Below, piece by piece: positions 24,402 through 32,110 of a DNA stretch of 64,000 nucleotides. The position numbers were made by a program, and so were the translations under genes. The notes under the pieces are model-generated. The model was given only the letters and a program-made list of their open reading frames with translations, searched no databases and had not been told where the DNA came from. How positions within the stretch are numbered: the first letter of the stretch is position 1; each line of letters begins with the position of its first letter. This stretch comes from a virus, in the IMG/VR virus record IMGVR_UViG_3300030102_006903, positions 49,374-113,373 of that record. One strand, given 5' to 3'.

Positions 24402-25397
24402 TTAAAATAAATCGTCCCAATCCTCACCTTCATTTGCTTTAGAATAATCGGTTGGTCTAATAGCGAAGAAATCGGTGTGAGTGTGTCCACCAGTTAAATG
24501 ATAGAACCATTCTAAGTTTTCTGCCTTCTTTTTATCGAATTCAAAAATTGGTTCGTATCCTAATTCTTTTAATTTTGTGTTTGTTCTATCTTTGATAAAT
24601 TCTTTTAAATCTTCTTTTTTAAGATTTTCTAAATCACCTAGTTCAAACATTTTATCAATAAATTTAGATTCTAATTCTACAATAAGTTTTGCAGCCTTTT
24701 GAATTGATTCTTTACATTCATCTAATAACTCAGGATATTCATCACACATATGTCTGAATAATTGACAACCCATTCTTGAATGTAGAGATTCATCTCTTAC
24801 ACTCCACTTCATTTGTTGTCCAATACCTTTTAGTAAGTTTCTCATTTGAAATGAGTAAAGTACCGCAAAAGAAGAATATAAACTAACTCCCTCTGCGAAT
24901 GCTGAAAAGATTGCTAAACTTCTACCAACCTCTTGTCTTGCTTTTGGATTTGTTGCCAAATCTTCATGTTTCCATTCAGCGGTAGTTGAGGTTAGGAGTT
25001 CAAACTTCTCTGCTACTGCAGGTTCATGCAAGAATGCCGAGAAGTCCTCTAATCCTAATGTTTCATTTAGATACGAATAAGCTGTAGCGTGAATTGTTTC
25101 TTGTGAACCAAACATCATTGCCATTTGTCTGATTTCATGTTTTGGAAACCAATCAGTAACCATGTTAGTCCAATAATCAGAAACTGCACATTCGGTTTGA
25201 GCAAATCCAAGTAGAATGTTCCCAACCAAATTCTTTTCTTCAGGTGTTAACTTTTCGTTCCAATCTTTAACATCCATTTGCATGGGTATTTCTGTGTGTA
25301 ACCAAAATGCTTGTGCCTGTTTTAACCAACCTTCTGTATAATAGATTGGATATTCGAATGGTTTAAATGGGATTCTTTCTTGGAATAATTTGCTCAT
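24402..25397 (-). CDS. nrdB: Class I ribonucleotide reductase small subunit
   Basis: This 331-aa protein has the diiron ligands of NrdB in order: Glu69 (QTEC), Glu100 and His103 (SQETIHATAY), Glu169 (FAEG), Glu203 and His206 (RDESLH). Tyr107, four residues after His103, is at the place of the stable tyrosyl radical, so it is probably a standard diferric-tyrosyl enzyme. It ends in EDWDDLF, like the NrdA-binding tail of NrdB proteins. It pairs with NrdA (21499) and heads a run of co-translated genes. Confidence 0.95.
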   Translation of the reverse strand: MSKLFQERIPFKPFEYPIYYTEGWLKQAQAFWLHTEIPMQMDVKDWNEKLTPEEKNLVGNILLGFAQTECAVSDYWTNMVTDWFPKHEIRQMAMMFGSQETIHATAYSYLNETLGLEDFSAFLHEPAVAEKFELLTSTTAEWKHEDLATNPKARQEVGRSLAIFSAFAEGVSLYSSFAVLYSFQMRNLLKGIGQQMKWSVRDESLHSRMGCQLFRHMCDEYPELLDECKESIQKAAKLIVELESKFIDKMFELGDLENLKKEDLKEFIKDRTNTKLKELGYEPIFEFDKKKAENLEWFYHLTGGHTHTDFFAIRPTDYSKANEGEDWDDLF

Positions 25398-25413
25398 GAT
25401 ATAACCTATGTTT

Positions 25414-25584
25414 TTATTTGTTTTCTTCTACTGATGCTTTTCTGTAATCTGTTACTAATTTTTTGATTTCACCAATTGCTTTTCTAGCTCTTGATTTAGC
25501 TGCTTTTGATGAACCATTGTGTTCTGTTTCGAATTGAGTATATAACTCTTTAATTTGTTCGAAGATTTCGTTTGAATTTGCCAT
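25414..25584 (-). CDS. Histone H1-like DNA-binding protein of Bacteroidota type
   Basis: Starting at the ATG at 25584 (Shine-Dalgarno AAGGA 8 nt upstream) the protein is 56 aa. Its opening MANSNEIFEQIKELY, then SSKAAKSRARKAIGEI and TDYRKASVEE, closely follow the short H1-like proteins of Flavobacteriia (KAAGxRARKAxxELxK...RKxSxE). The frame is open to 25626, but those extra 14 residues add nothing characteristic. It lies between the helicase and nrdB genes. A possible role is phage-DNA condensation or host-nucleoid interference. The 116-nt leader holds a short inverted repeat (GACCA-6 nt-TGGTC at 25618-25633). Confidence 0.8.
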   Translation of the reverse strand: MANSNEIFEQIKELYTQFETEHNGSSKAAKSRARKAIGEIKKLVTDYRKASVEENK

Positions 25585-25743
25585 AAAATATTCCTTTTTT
25601 AAATTTATTTTTGAAGTGACCAACATACTGGTCGTGTTTATAATTATTGTATATATTGAAAAACGAAAAGAATTTCATATTATTTTTTATTTTACCATAC
25701 AATAAAGGTTTTCTATCTATCTCTGTTAAAATTTTTTGATATA

Positions 25744-27102
25744 CTAACCCATATTTTCTACATACTTTTTGTGTAAAAGTTTTTTTGTTTCTAATTGTCC
25801 ACTTGCAGCTTGTTTTTGAGCAATAACACCATCTGGTGAGTTCTGTTCAAAAACTTCAATGTAACCTGTATTTGTGTTCATTTTACATGGGAATGTAATT
25901 CCATCAGGTCCAAATCTGTTTTTCATAATATGTGCTCGAGCAGTATCATTTAGTTTATCTTTTGATTTTCTACTCCAACTCATAATGAAATCTGCATTCA
26001 TTACTTTTGCATATGAATCAGCAATTTTATCTGCTTCGATAACTTCTGAATCAATGGCTGAACGATTGGTTTGAGATGCAGTCCATATTGGAATTTCCAA
26101 TTCACCACTCATACCACGAAGGTCGATGTAAACCCCTCCTTGTTCCGCATAAGTAGAGTCTGTCTTATTGGAATGGGAGAGTAAAAGGTCTGCATAATCT
26201 ACAATAATAACATCGGGCTTGTTATCTGTTGCAATCATCTTCTCTATGTGTTGTTGTAACTTTTTGACTGTAACACCTTTTGGTGGAAAATACTTAATAA
26301 GTAGTTTTCCTTTTAACCCTTCTATTTTACTTCTTACTTCTTCTTTTCTGTCTTTTATATCAACAGAAGGTATTTGTGTAAATACAGTATCATATCTTGC
26401 ACCTACATAGTGTTCAGATAATTCTAATGTATAGTGAACTACACTCAAACCTTGTCGAACAGCCGAAGCTCCTATTGCGGTAAGTATCCATGTCTTACCA
26501 ACACCAGATGGGGCAACAACAACTCCAAGTTCACCAGGTCCTAAACCACCATCCATCAAATCATTGATTGGTTGCCAGTTGGTTGGTACAACATTTCTTT
26601 TGAGTTCTGTAACCCTATCTTCAAAACTTTCTATATAATCAGTTCCTAAATCTGTATCATTACCGATTTTAGTTGCTTTATCAACTAAATCTTTAATTCT
26701 ATCATAATTTCCTGCTTTTAATAAATCTACTGATTGTAGAATTACTCCTTTTAGGTTTTGGTTTATACAAAAGTTTGTAAATTCGTTTTTAATGTAATCT
26801 AAATCAACATTACCGATTTGAGTAAAAACATGACGGAGTTGTTCCACCACAGTTTTCTTAAGTATCTCATTATCTAACTTTGCTAATTGTCCTTTGAATA
26901 CATCAAGGGTTGGAGGTTTTTTGTAATCTTCGTGATATCCAAGTATTTCAGATACAATCCATTTATTTGCATCGTTCTCGAAAAACTTAGAAGTTGTTAC
27001 TTCAGATATTGTATCTAAAAACTTACCATCTGTAAGTAATGCGGATACAACCTTAGATTGAAAAGATTGTCCATATTTTGATAAAGTATCTATATCCTGC
27101 AT
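25744..27102 (-). CDS. 41: Replicative DnaB-like helicase, T4 gp41-like
   Basis: The 452-aa protein has an N-terminal helical domain and a RecA-like motor: Walker A APSGVGKTW (197-205), a LSEHY/VGARYD segment and Walker B VIIVDYADLL. An arginine-containing region follows (TASQTNRSA, MSWSRKSKD). This order and length match T4 gp41 and DnaB helicases that unwind DNA ahead of the polymerase on the lagging strand. No separate primase gene is seen in this window. It has its own promoter at 27125-27156. Confidence 0.92.
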   Translation of the reverse strand: MQDIDTLSKYGQSFQSKVVSALLTDGKFLDTISEVTTSKFFENDANKWIVSEILGYHEDYKKPPTLDVFKGQLAKLDNEILKKTVVEQLRHVFTQIGNVDLDYIKNEFTNFCINQNLKGVILQSVDLLKAGNYDRIKDLVDKATKIGNDTDLGTDYIESFEDRVTELKRNVVPTNWQPINDLMDGGLGPGELGVVVAPSGVGKTWILTAIGASAVRQGLSVVHYTLELSEHYVGARYDTVFTQIPSVDIKDRKEEVRSKIEGLKGKLLIKYFPPKGVTVKKLQQHIEKMIATDNKPDVIIVDYADLLLSHSNKTDSTYAEQGGVYIDLRGMSGELEIPIWTASQTNRSAIDSEVIEADKIADSYAKVMNADFIMSWSRKSKDKLNDTARAHIMKNRFGPDGITFPCKMNTNTGYIEVFEQNSPDGVIAQKQAASGQLETKKLLHKKYVENMG

Positions 27103-27124
27103 TTATTGACTCTAATTGTAACTA

Positions 27125-27156
27125 CAAATATACGAAAAATATTTTTAAAATCCAAA
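27125..27156 (-). promoter_or_regulatory. Host-type promoter for the helicase gene
   Basis: TTTGGA, 19-nt spacer, CG-TATATTTG on the coding strand, about 22 nt before the ATG. Exact consensus. Confidence 0.85.
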
Positions 27157-28212
27157 TTATTTTGTAATAATATTTCCAAAAGTAATTTTTAACCAATCAT
27201 TAATATCACCAAAGTTATTAACAACTTTATATTTTAATAAAATTTTTAAGAAATCAATTTTATTAAGTGGTTTTATTTTTTCATTAAATCTATCTAAAAC
27301 TTTCATTTTTATCTGACCCGATATATCAACATCTTTCAATTGCATTAATTTTTCATTTAGATATATTTGTTTCTTGGCTTTTAAAATATCATTGTATATT
27401 TTTATTTTTCCTTTTGTTTCTTCTATCTTTTGTTCAGTTAATTCAAACAAATCATCAACTGTAACTAATTTTTCTTCTGTTATCTCTGGAAATCTTTTGA
27501 TTAAAGTTTTGATACCACAACCATAAACTCCAGGTATATTATCAGATTTATCACCATCAAGAACTCGATATACTAAAATATTTTTAGCATCAATTCCATA
27601 TTCTTCAAAAACTGATTTTCTATTATAAATTTTCTTTTTGGTTGGTGACCAGACGATAGTATTTTCATCAACTAATTGTAGGAAATCCTTATCAGTTGAC
27701 ATTACTACCGCCTGTTCTTTATCTTTAAGAATGTGTGTAGTGATATACGCCATAACATCATCAGCCTCAACACCATCGTAAATCATAGTTGTGATTGGTA
27801 ATCCATCTAACATTTCATTTAACCAAACGAACTGTCTTTTCATAGATTCTCTCTCATCTTCATCATTCATTAAATCTGAATATGCACGATTTACTCTGAG
27901 TTTATTCTTATCTCTGTTAGCTTTATAACCACTAAACTGTTTTTTTCTTTTTATAGAGCCACCCTTACCATCAAATACTACAACAACACGAGTCGGTTGT
28001 ACTTGTCTAATTGCGTAACCTATTGATTTTAGAGCACCAGTAACACCACCAACATGGTCACCATCATCATTCATTGTAGGAATGGATGACCAACATCTGA
28101 TGAATGTATTTAGACCATCGATAATTAAAACTCTATCGTTTTGTTTTCTATCGATATTTTGGTCATGGTCTCTTTCAACCGAATCTAATATGTTTTTGTA
28201 GAGTTGTTTCAT
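27157..28212 (-). CDS. rnh: FEN-type 5'-3' exonuclease / RNase H, T4 rnh-like
   Basis: The 351-aa protein shows the FEN/PIN nuclease motifs: LIIDGLNT with the first Asp, VVVFDGKGGSIKRK, DGVEADDVMAY, MSTDKDFLQLV. These are followed by the helix-three-turn-helix region LDGDKSDNIPGVYGCG. It should remove RNA primers and process Okazaki fragments. It shares one base with the stop of the 76-aa gene and lies in the UvsX/gp32 operon. Confidence 0.92.
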   Translation of the reverse strand: MKQLYKNILDSVERDHDQNIDRKQNDRVLIIDGLNTFIRCWSSIPTMNDDGDHVGGVTGALKSIGYAIRQVQPTRVVVVFDGKGGSIKRKKQFSGYKANRDKNKLRVNRAYSDLMNDEDERESMKRQFVWLNEMLDGLPITTMIYDGVEADDVMAYITTHILKDKEQAVVMSTDKDFLQLVDENTIVWSPTKKKIYNRKSVFEEYGIDAKNILVYRVLDGDKSDNIPGVYGCGIKTLIKRFPEITEEKLVTVDDLFELTEQKIEETKGKIKIYNDILKAKKQIYLNEKLMQLKDVDISGQIKMKVLDRFNEKIKPLNKIDFLKILLKYKVVNNFGDINDWLKITFGNIITK

Positions 28213-28442
28213 TATAATACTTCTTTTGTTGAGAAATACTTCTCTAAAGTTTCTAATCTTTCATCTGCAGATGCTAATAATTTCAAAGCAGCAGTTGCGT
28301 TATCCCAAAAATCTTTAGTAGAATGGTCTCCTATTCCACTTGGAAAGTTTTTAAGTAAATCTAACGATAATAATGCTTTGTTCTTATCAGCCTCAGCTTC
28401 TGACTTTAACATATCATAAAGTCTTTTATCTATTTTTGCCAT
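28212..28442 (-). CDS. Small helical protein between UvsX and RNase H (76 aa)
   Basis: Not recognised. It is predicted all-helical, with alanine/leucine-rich helices (ATAALKLLASADERLETLEKYF). It has no cysteine or membrane segment. Close packing (9 nt after UvsX, 1-nt overlap with rnh) suggests a replication or recombination accessory, but there is no motif to name it. Confidence 0.6.
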   Translation of the reverse strand: MAKIDKRLYDMLKSEAEADKNKALLSLDLLKNFPSGIGDHSTKDFWDNATAALKLLASADERLETLEKYFSTKEVL

Positions 28443-28451
28443 AATTTAAAT

Positions 28452-29576
28452 TTATTCTGTGCTACCTTCAGTATCAAGTTCCATTGAGTCAATATCAAGT
28501 GTATCTGATTTATATTGTAAGATTGATTCTTCACAAATCTTTTTGTAAATTTGTTCTCTTACATCATCTCTATCTTCCATCAAACCAATAAATTCTTTTG
28601 ATTGGAATTTAATCTCTTCACCTGTATCAGTATCAACATAAGTGTACCAGGCACCAGCTTGTTTTACTAATTTATTTTCTTTCATCACCTTTAACCAAGA
28701 ACCATAGTTATCGATTCCTCTATCAAAATAGATTTCAAAATCTGCTGCTCTTAGTGGTGGTCCCATTCGGTTTTTAACAACCTGACAACGAACTTTCATA
28801 CCAACAACTTTATCGTTGCCGTTTACCTTTTGTTTGATTTGTCCCATTCCCTTCAATCTCAATCTTACAGAGGCATGGAAAGCAAGAGCTTTTCCACCAC
28901 TTGTAGTCCATGGGTCACCAAACGGCATTGCGTTCATTTTTTGTCTTAATTGGTTGGTAAATACCAAAGTAATTTTCTGTCTACCAATCATATTGGTAAT
29001 CTTTCTCATCGCCTTTGATATAATAATTGCTTTATCAGTAGCATATCCATCTTTGTTGTAATCAGATGCCAACTCGTTTTTAGTTGAAGCAGCTGCAACT
29101 GAATCTACTACGATAGTAACCAATTTATCTCTATCAGTAGTTCTTACCTTTTCGATGATAGTTTCTGTGAAATCAAAGATTTGTTCAACTGAATCTGCTG
29201 ATACATAAAGAAGTTTAGAGACGTCAACACCGATTGCCTCTAAAAATTCTCTACTTACTGCAGTTTCTGTATCAATCAATACAGCAACTCCACCCAATTT
29301 TTGCGTTTCAGCTAAAAGGTGTGCAGATACTAATGATTTTCCACTTTGTTCTAAACCAGTAATTTCTGTGATTCTACCAACTGGTAAACCACCATAAGGA
29401 CGATTAGAAACAGCAACATCCAACATAGCACAACCTGTCGATACCCACCCTTCTACATTGGTAGGTGCTTCATCTGAATCAAGGAAGTATGCTACTTTTT
29501 GGTCTTTGGAATATTTGTTAAGTTCACCCGCAAGAACATCTGCTAGGTCTAGCTCTTTTGCTTTCTTTTTCGCCAT
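28452..29576 (-). CDS. uvsX: RecA/UvsX-type recombinase
   Basis: The 374-aa protein carries the RecA core: Walker A GLEQSGKS (74-81), a following LIDTE element, Walker B VTIVVDSVAA, and the loop-2 region TNQLRQKMN with SGGKALAFHASVRLRL. This fits T4 UvsX, which pairs homologous DNA in recombination-dependent replication. It follows gp32 by 11 nt; in T4 the two proteins work together on single-stranded DNA. UvsY was not recognised in the window. Confidence 0.93.
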   Translation of the reverse strand: MAKKKAKELDLADVLAGELNKYSKDQKVAYFLDSDEAPTNVEGWVSTGCAMLDVAVSNRPYGGLPVGRITEITGLEQSGKSLVSAHLLAETQKLGGVAVLIDTETAVSREFLEAIGVDVSKLLYVSADSVEQIFDFTETIIEKVRTTDRDKLVTIVVDSVAAASTKNELASDYNKDGYATDKAIIISKAMRKITNMIGRQKITLVFTNQLRQKMNAMPFGDPWTTSGGKALAFHASVRLRLKGMGQIKQKVNGNDKVVGMKVRCQVVKNRMGPPLRAADFEIYFDRGIDNYGSWLKVMKENKLVKQAGAWYTYVDTDTGEEIKFQSKEFIGLMEDRDDVREQIYKKICEESILQYKSDTLDIDSMELDTEGSTE

Positions 29577-29587
29577 ATAGTTTTGTA

Positions 29588-30406
29588 TTAATTGTTAAAC
29601 AAGTCATCGAATGCAGCTGCAACATCATCAGTTTTCTTTGAATCTGATTTTGTTTCTACTGAACCACCATCATTAGATGTAGTAGTTTTAGTTTCAGTTA
29701 CAGGTTTAGTTGAAAGAGATTCTTGTGAAACTGATTCATCTTTACCTTCTGCAGTTGGATTCAACCATCCTTCTAATACTGATTTTAATTCATCATAAGA
29801 TAATTCAGAATATAAATCTGTAATTTCAGTTTGTGATTCAATAAATGAAGTTGCCTTATCTGTATCCTCACTCAATGGTGTTTCGCTTGGTTTAACTCTA
29901 ATAGTAGTAGTTGGATAAGTGGTACCAGCCTGTTCTGCTGATTTATATTCGATTGTTAAATCTCTACCACTTGTAGGGTCAGTAATATCACCATAATCTG
30001 GGTCTGCAATATAACCAAGAATCTCTTGATATACAGTTTTACCAAATCCCCAAAATCTTACTCCTTCACCTTCTTCACCTCTTACAATAACAGGTACGAA
30101 AGTTCTTAACTTTGGTTCCATAGCTTTTGCAGCTTTCCAATCATCTTTATCACCCATTCTTTTTAGTTTATCCGCAAACTCTACAATAGGGTCTGGTCTA
30201 CCAAATGATTGTGGTGATAAATAAGTTTTGTTGTTAATGTTGTAGTGAAAATAAAGTTCAATGAAAGGATTATCTCTGTTGAACTTATAGGGAACTATTC
30301 TTACAGTATGTTTCCCTGGTGTTGGTTTCCACAAAGCATCTGTTTTTCTTTGTGTGTTTTGTAGTTTGTTCAGTCTACTTCTGATTGCATTAATGTCTAG
30401 TGCCAT
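29588..30406 (-). CDS. 32: Single-stranded DNA-binding protein, T4 gp32-like
   Basis: The 272-aa protein has the basic N-terminal cooperativity region (RSRLNKLQNTQRKT), an OB-fold core (TVRIVPYKFNRDNPFIELYFHY). It ends in a Ser/Thr/Asp-rich acidic tail finishing AAFDDLF. T4 gp32 binds zinc through His and three Cys; here the core has no cysteines, so it is a zinc-free version. It coats single-stranded DNA and recruits replication partners through the tail. It has a strong Shine-Dalgarno (AAAGGAG) and a long leader with a hairpin and a TATTTATA element. Confidence 0.88.
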   Translation of the reverse strand: MALDINAIRSRLNKLQNTQRKTDALWKPTPGKHTVRIVPYKFNRDNPFIELYFHYNINNKTYLSPQSFGRPDPIVEFADKLKRMGDKDDWKAAKAMEPKLRTFVPVIVRGEEGEGVRFWGFGKTVYQEILGYIADPDYGDITDPTSGRDLTIEYKSAEQAGTTYPTTTIRVKPSETPLSEDTDKATSFIESQTEITDLYSELSYDELKSVLEGWLNPTAEGKDESVSQESLSTKPVTETKTTTSNDGGSVETKSDSKKTDDVAAAFDDLFNN

Positions 30407-30454
30407 AATTACTCCTTTTAAATGTTATTAAATTAAATTTTAAGTTTAAGTTTT

Positions 30455-30492
30455 GAGTGTCAAACTTACAACACTCGGTGTATATATAAATA
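30455..30492 (-). promoter_or_regulatory. gp32 leader: TATTTATA element and 5' hairpin
   Basis: On the coding strand TATTTATA (30492-30485) is followed by GAGTGT-10 nt-ACACTC (30476-30455), which would be near the 5' end of the transcript. T4 gene 32 mRNA has a leader pseudoknot used for autoregulation; a similar role here is inferred from position only. Confidence 0.5.
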
Positions 30493-30540
30493 TTAGAAAA
30501 TCCCAAAAACACACCGAAATTTAAGGAATTTATTAACAAT

Positions 30541-30969
30541 TTACTTGGCCCATTTACCACTTGAAACTAATTGTGCAATGATACCATAAACTGATAAATC
30601 TTGGAAGGTATCTTCACATGATTCACCTATATTATCTTGTTTACCTAGTATAACTAATTGTTTTAATCTTTGAATCTTATCATGCATTCTAAACCAAAGA
30701 CCTGTAAGAGATACTTTCTTTTCTTCTTCAGTTTGTAAATTACTACAAACCGAAATATTTTCTGGTCCATAGTTAGATTGTTTTAAACAAAATAATTCAT
30801 ATTGTGTAAACATAATTCTTTTAAACTCTGCTGTCATTTCTGGCCATTGTTTTTCCATTTCCTCAACAACCTTTGGGTTATCATATTTGATAACTTCATC
30901 ATATTGAGGTTTAACAATCTCTGGTTTAAATTTATGATTTTTTGATTTTTTTCTAACAGTTTTCTCCAT
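30541..30969 (-). CDS. Nmad1 (DUF1599) protein: nucleotide-modification-associated domain
   Basis: The 142-aa protein shows the DUF1599/Nmad1 pattern: YELFCLKQSNYGPENI, then LWFRMHDKIQRLKQLV, and finally ESCEDTFQDLSVYGII. The family name comes from its repeated linkage with DNA base-modification genes in phages; the biochemical role is unproven. The conserved E(x3)DT(x2)D near residues 117-125 could be a metal site as in all-alpha NTP hydrolases. Its presence supports the view that this phage carries modified bases, together with the TS-like operon at 16489-21003. It is transcribed alone from promoter 30989-31020. Confidence 0.8.
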   Translation of the reverse strand: MEKTVRKKSKNHKFKPEIVKPQYDEVIKYDNPKVVEEMEKQWPEMTAEFKRIMFTQYELFCLKQSNYGPENISVCSNLQTEEEKKVSLTGLWFRMHDKIQRLKQLVILGKQDNIGESCEDTFQDLSVYGIIAQLVSSGKWAK

Positions 30970-30988
30970 AATTAAATTTTAATTTATA

Positions 30989-31020
30989 CAAATATACGAA
31001 ATTATTTTTATAATTCCAAA
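30989..31020 (-). promoter_or_regulatory. Host-type promoter for the Nmad1 gene
   Basis: TTTGGA, 18-19-nt spacer, CG-TATATTTG on the coding strand, about 20 nt before the ATG. Exact -7 consensus. Confidence 0.85.
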
Positions 31021-31041
31021 TAAAAATAAAGTTTTTTTTTC

Positions 31042-31230
31042 TTAAATTGAAAGATGGTTTAATTTTTCTTTCAATCTTTTCATGTGTTTACAAGGTGAAT
31101 ATGGTCTAAATTGTCTAGCCATACACTCACAATCATCAATCTTATAATCAGTAACTCGTACTTGGTAGTATTTAAGATTACCTTTCTTATCTCTACTACC
31201 CATTTCTCTATAATACCAACTATCAGCCAT
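31042..31230 (-). CDS. SWIM-type zinc-finger small protein (62 aa)
   Basis: The middle reads CECMARQFRPYSPCKH, a CXC...CXH arrangement as in SWIM zinc fingers, which bind DNA or proteins. The N-terminus has aromatic and charged residues (SWYYREMGSRDKKG). The start overlaps the stop of the upstream 102-aa gene. The protein is essentially the finger alone. It could be a small DNA-binding or adaptor protein. Confidence 0.7.
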   Translation of the reverse strand: MADSWYYREMGSRDKKGNLKYYQVRVTDYKIDDCECMARQFRPYSPCKHMKRLKEKLNHLSI

Positions 31231-31538
31231 TACAAATAATTAGGACCATAAAAATTCCACTTATCACTACCATCAAAAATATTACCTCTTGAGTGTTTTG
31301 CTGGAGAGTTCCAACTTGCAGGTTTTAATAAATCACCCTTTAAAACAAGTGAACCTTTATTTACACCTTCGAACATAGAAACGAAAGCCCATACTGAAGA
31401 ACCATCAATAATTTTCATGTATTTTTTACCTTTTGATATTGATAGGGGTTCGTATTCTTTATAATCGTAATTGGCATCCCAATACTTTTTTCTTTTTTGG
31501 TTGACTTTTTCTAACCAAATTTCAAATTGTGATTTCAT
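31230..31538 (-). CDS. Unknown protein (102 aa) upstream of the SWIM protein
   Basis: Not recognised. The product begins with a basic helix (KSQFEIWLEKVNQKRKKYW) and then has a beta-rich domain containing GKKYMKIIDGSSVWAFV and LKPASWNSPAKHSRGNIFDG. It has no signal or membrane segment. It is the first gene behind a promoter with the ATTTAC/GTAAAT operator and overlaps the SWIM gene start by one base. Confidence 0.6.
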   Translation of the reverse strand: MKSQFEIWLEKVNQKRKKYWDANYDYKEYEPLSISKGKKYMKIIDGSSVWAFVSMFEGVNKGSLVLKGDLLKPASWNSPAKHSRGNIFDGSDKWNFYGPNYL

Positions 31539-31565
31539 ACTTTAAGTTTTAATTTATTTACATAG

Positions 31566-31597
31566 TAAATATACGAAAAAAAAATGAGAAATCCAAA
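31566..31597 (-). promoter_or_regulatory. Host-type promoter with palindromic operator
   Basis: TTTGGA, 19-nt spacer, CG-TATATTTA; the -7 box merges with the palindrome ATTTAC-TAT-GTAAAT (31556-31570). ATG about 28 nt downstream. Confidence 0.75.
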
Positions 31598-31608
31598 TAA
31601 AAAGTGAA

Positions 31609-32010
31609 TTATTTTTGATTAAATTCTATTACCTCGAAGATTCTTGTAGAAATTTTCTTTGTGCCTTCTACATTGGTAACGATGATTGAGTTTTTAAATT
31701 TATCCCAATCGATAGAAAATGATTTATCCAATACACCATTGTTTTCTTCTTTTACTAATTCATTAAGAGCATTAATAGTATAAAGAGTGTTACTTTGTTT
31801 TTTACGATGCACTAATATTGTATTATCCAAAGGTTTCTCTGGTTTATATTGTGTATCTATATTATAAGTTACGAAAAGTTCATCCAAATTACCCTTATTT
31901 TGGAGTACATAAATATAGTTGTAAACTATGTGATATGTCTCTCTTATAAGTTGTAGGGTATTTTGAAGTTCCTCTTTGGTTGTAAAGGTACAGAGTAACT
32001 GTGTTTGCAT
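31609..32010 (-). CDS. Unknown protein (133 aa)
   Basis: Not recognised. It starts MQTQLLCTFTTKEELQNTL and has an alternating strand/helix pattern (ISTRIFEVIEF at the end). No catalytic motif, signal or membrane segment is seen. It has a TATTTATA element upstream (32040-32047), suggesting late expression and perhaps a structural or assembly role. It is separated by about 100 nt from the 706-aa late gene. Confidence 0.6.
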   Translation of the reverse strand: MQTQLLCTFTTKEELQNTLQLIRETYHIVYNYIYVLQNKGNLDELFVTYNIDTQYKPEKPLDNTILVHRKKQSNTLYTINALNELVKEENNGVLDKSFSIDWDKFKNSIIVTNVEGTKKISTRIFEVIEFNQK

Positions 32011-32039
32011 ATGTTTTCCTATCTATATAATTATTCACT

Positions 32040-32047
32040 TATAAATA
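32040..32047 (-). promoter_or_regulatory. TATTTATA candidate late promoter
   Basis: TATTTATA on the coding strand about 30 nt before the ATG at 32010. No -33 TTTGG at the usual distance. Confidence 0.5.
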
Positions 32048-32110
32048 TAATTTATATTTTGGAAAACTACGAATAATGTACTTTATAATATACGGCTCGT
32101 AATATCGTTG

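Noticed and set aside
25550-25678. 42-codon minus-strand ORF before the H1-like gene
   Set aside because: It overlaps the start of the H1-like gene by 35 nt in another frame, is mostly Lys/Asn/Phe from AT-rich DNA, and has no promoter or clear ribosome site.
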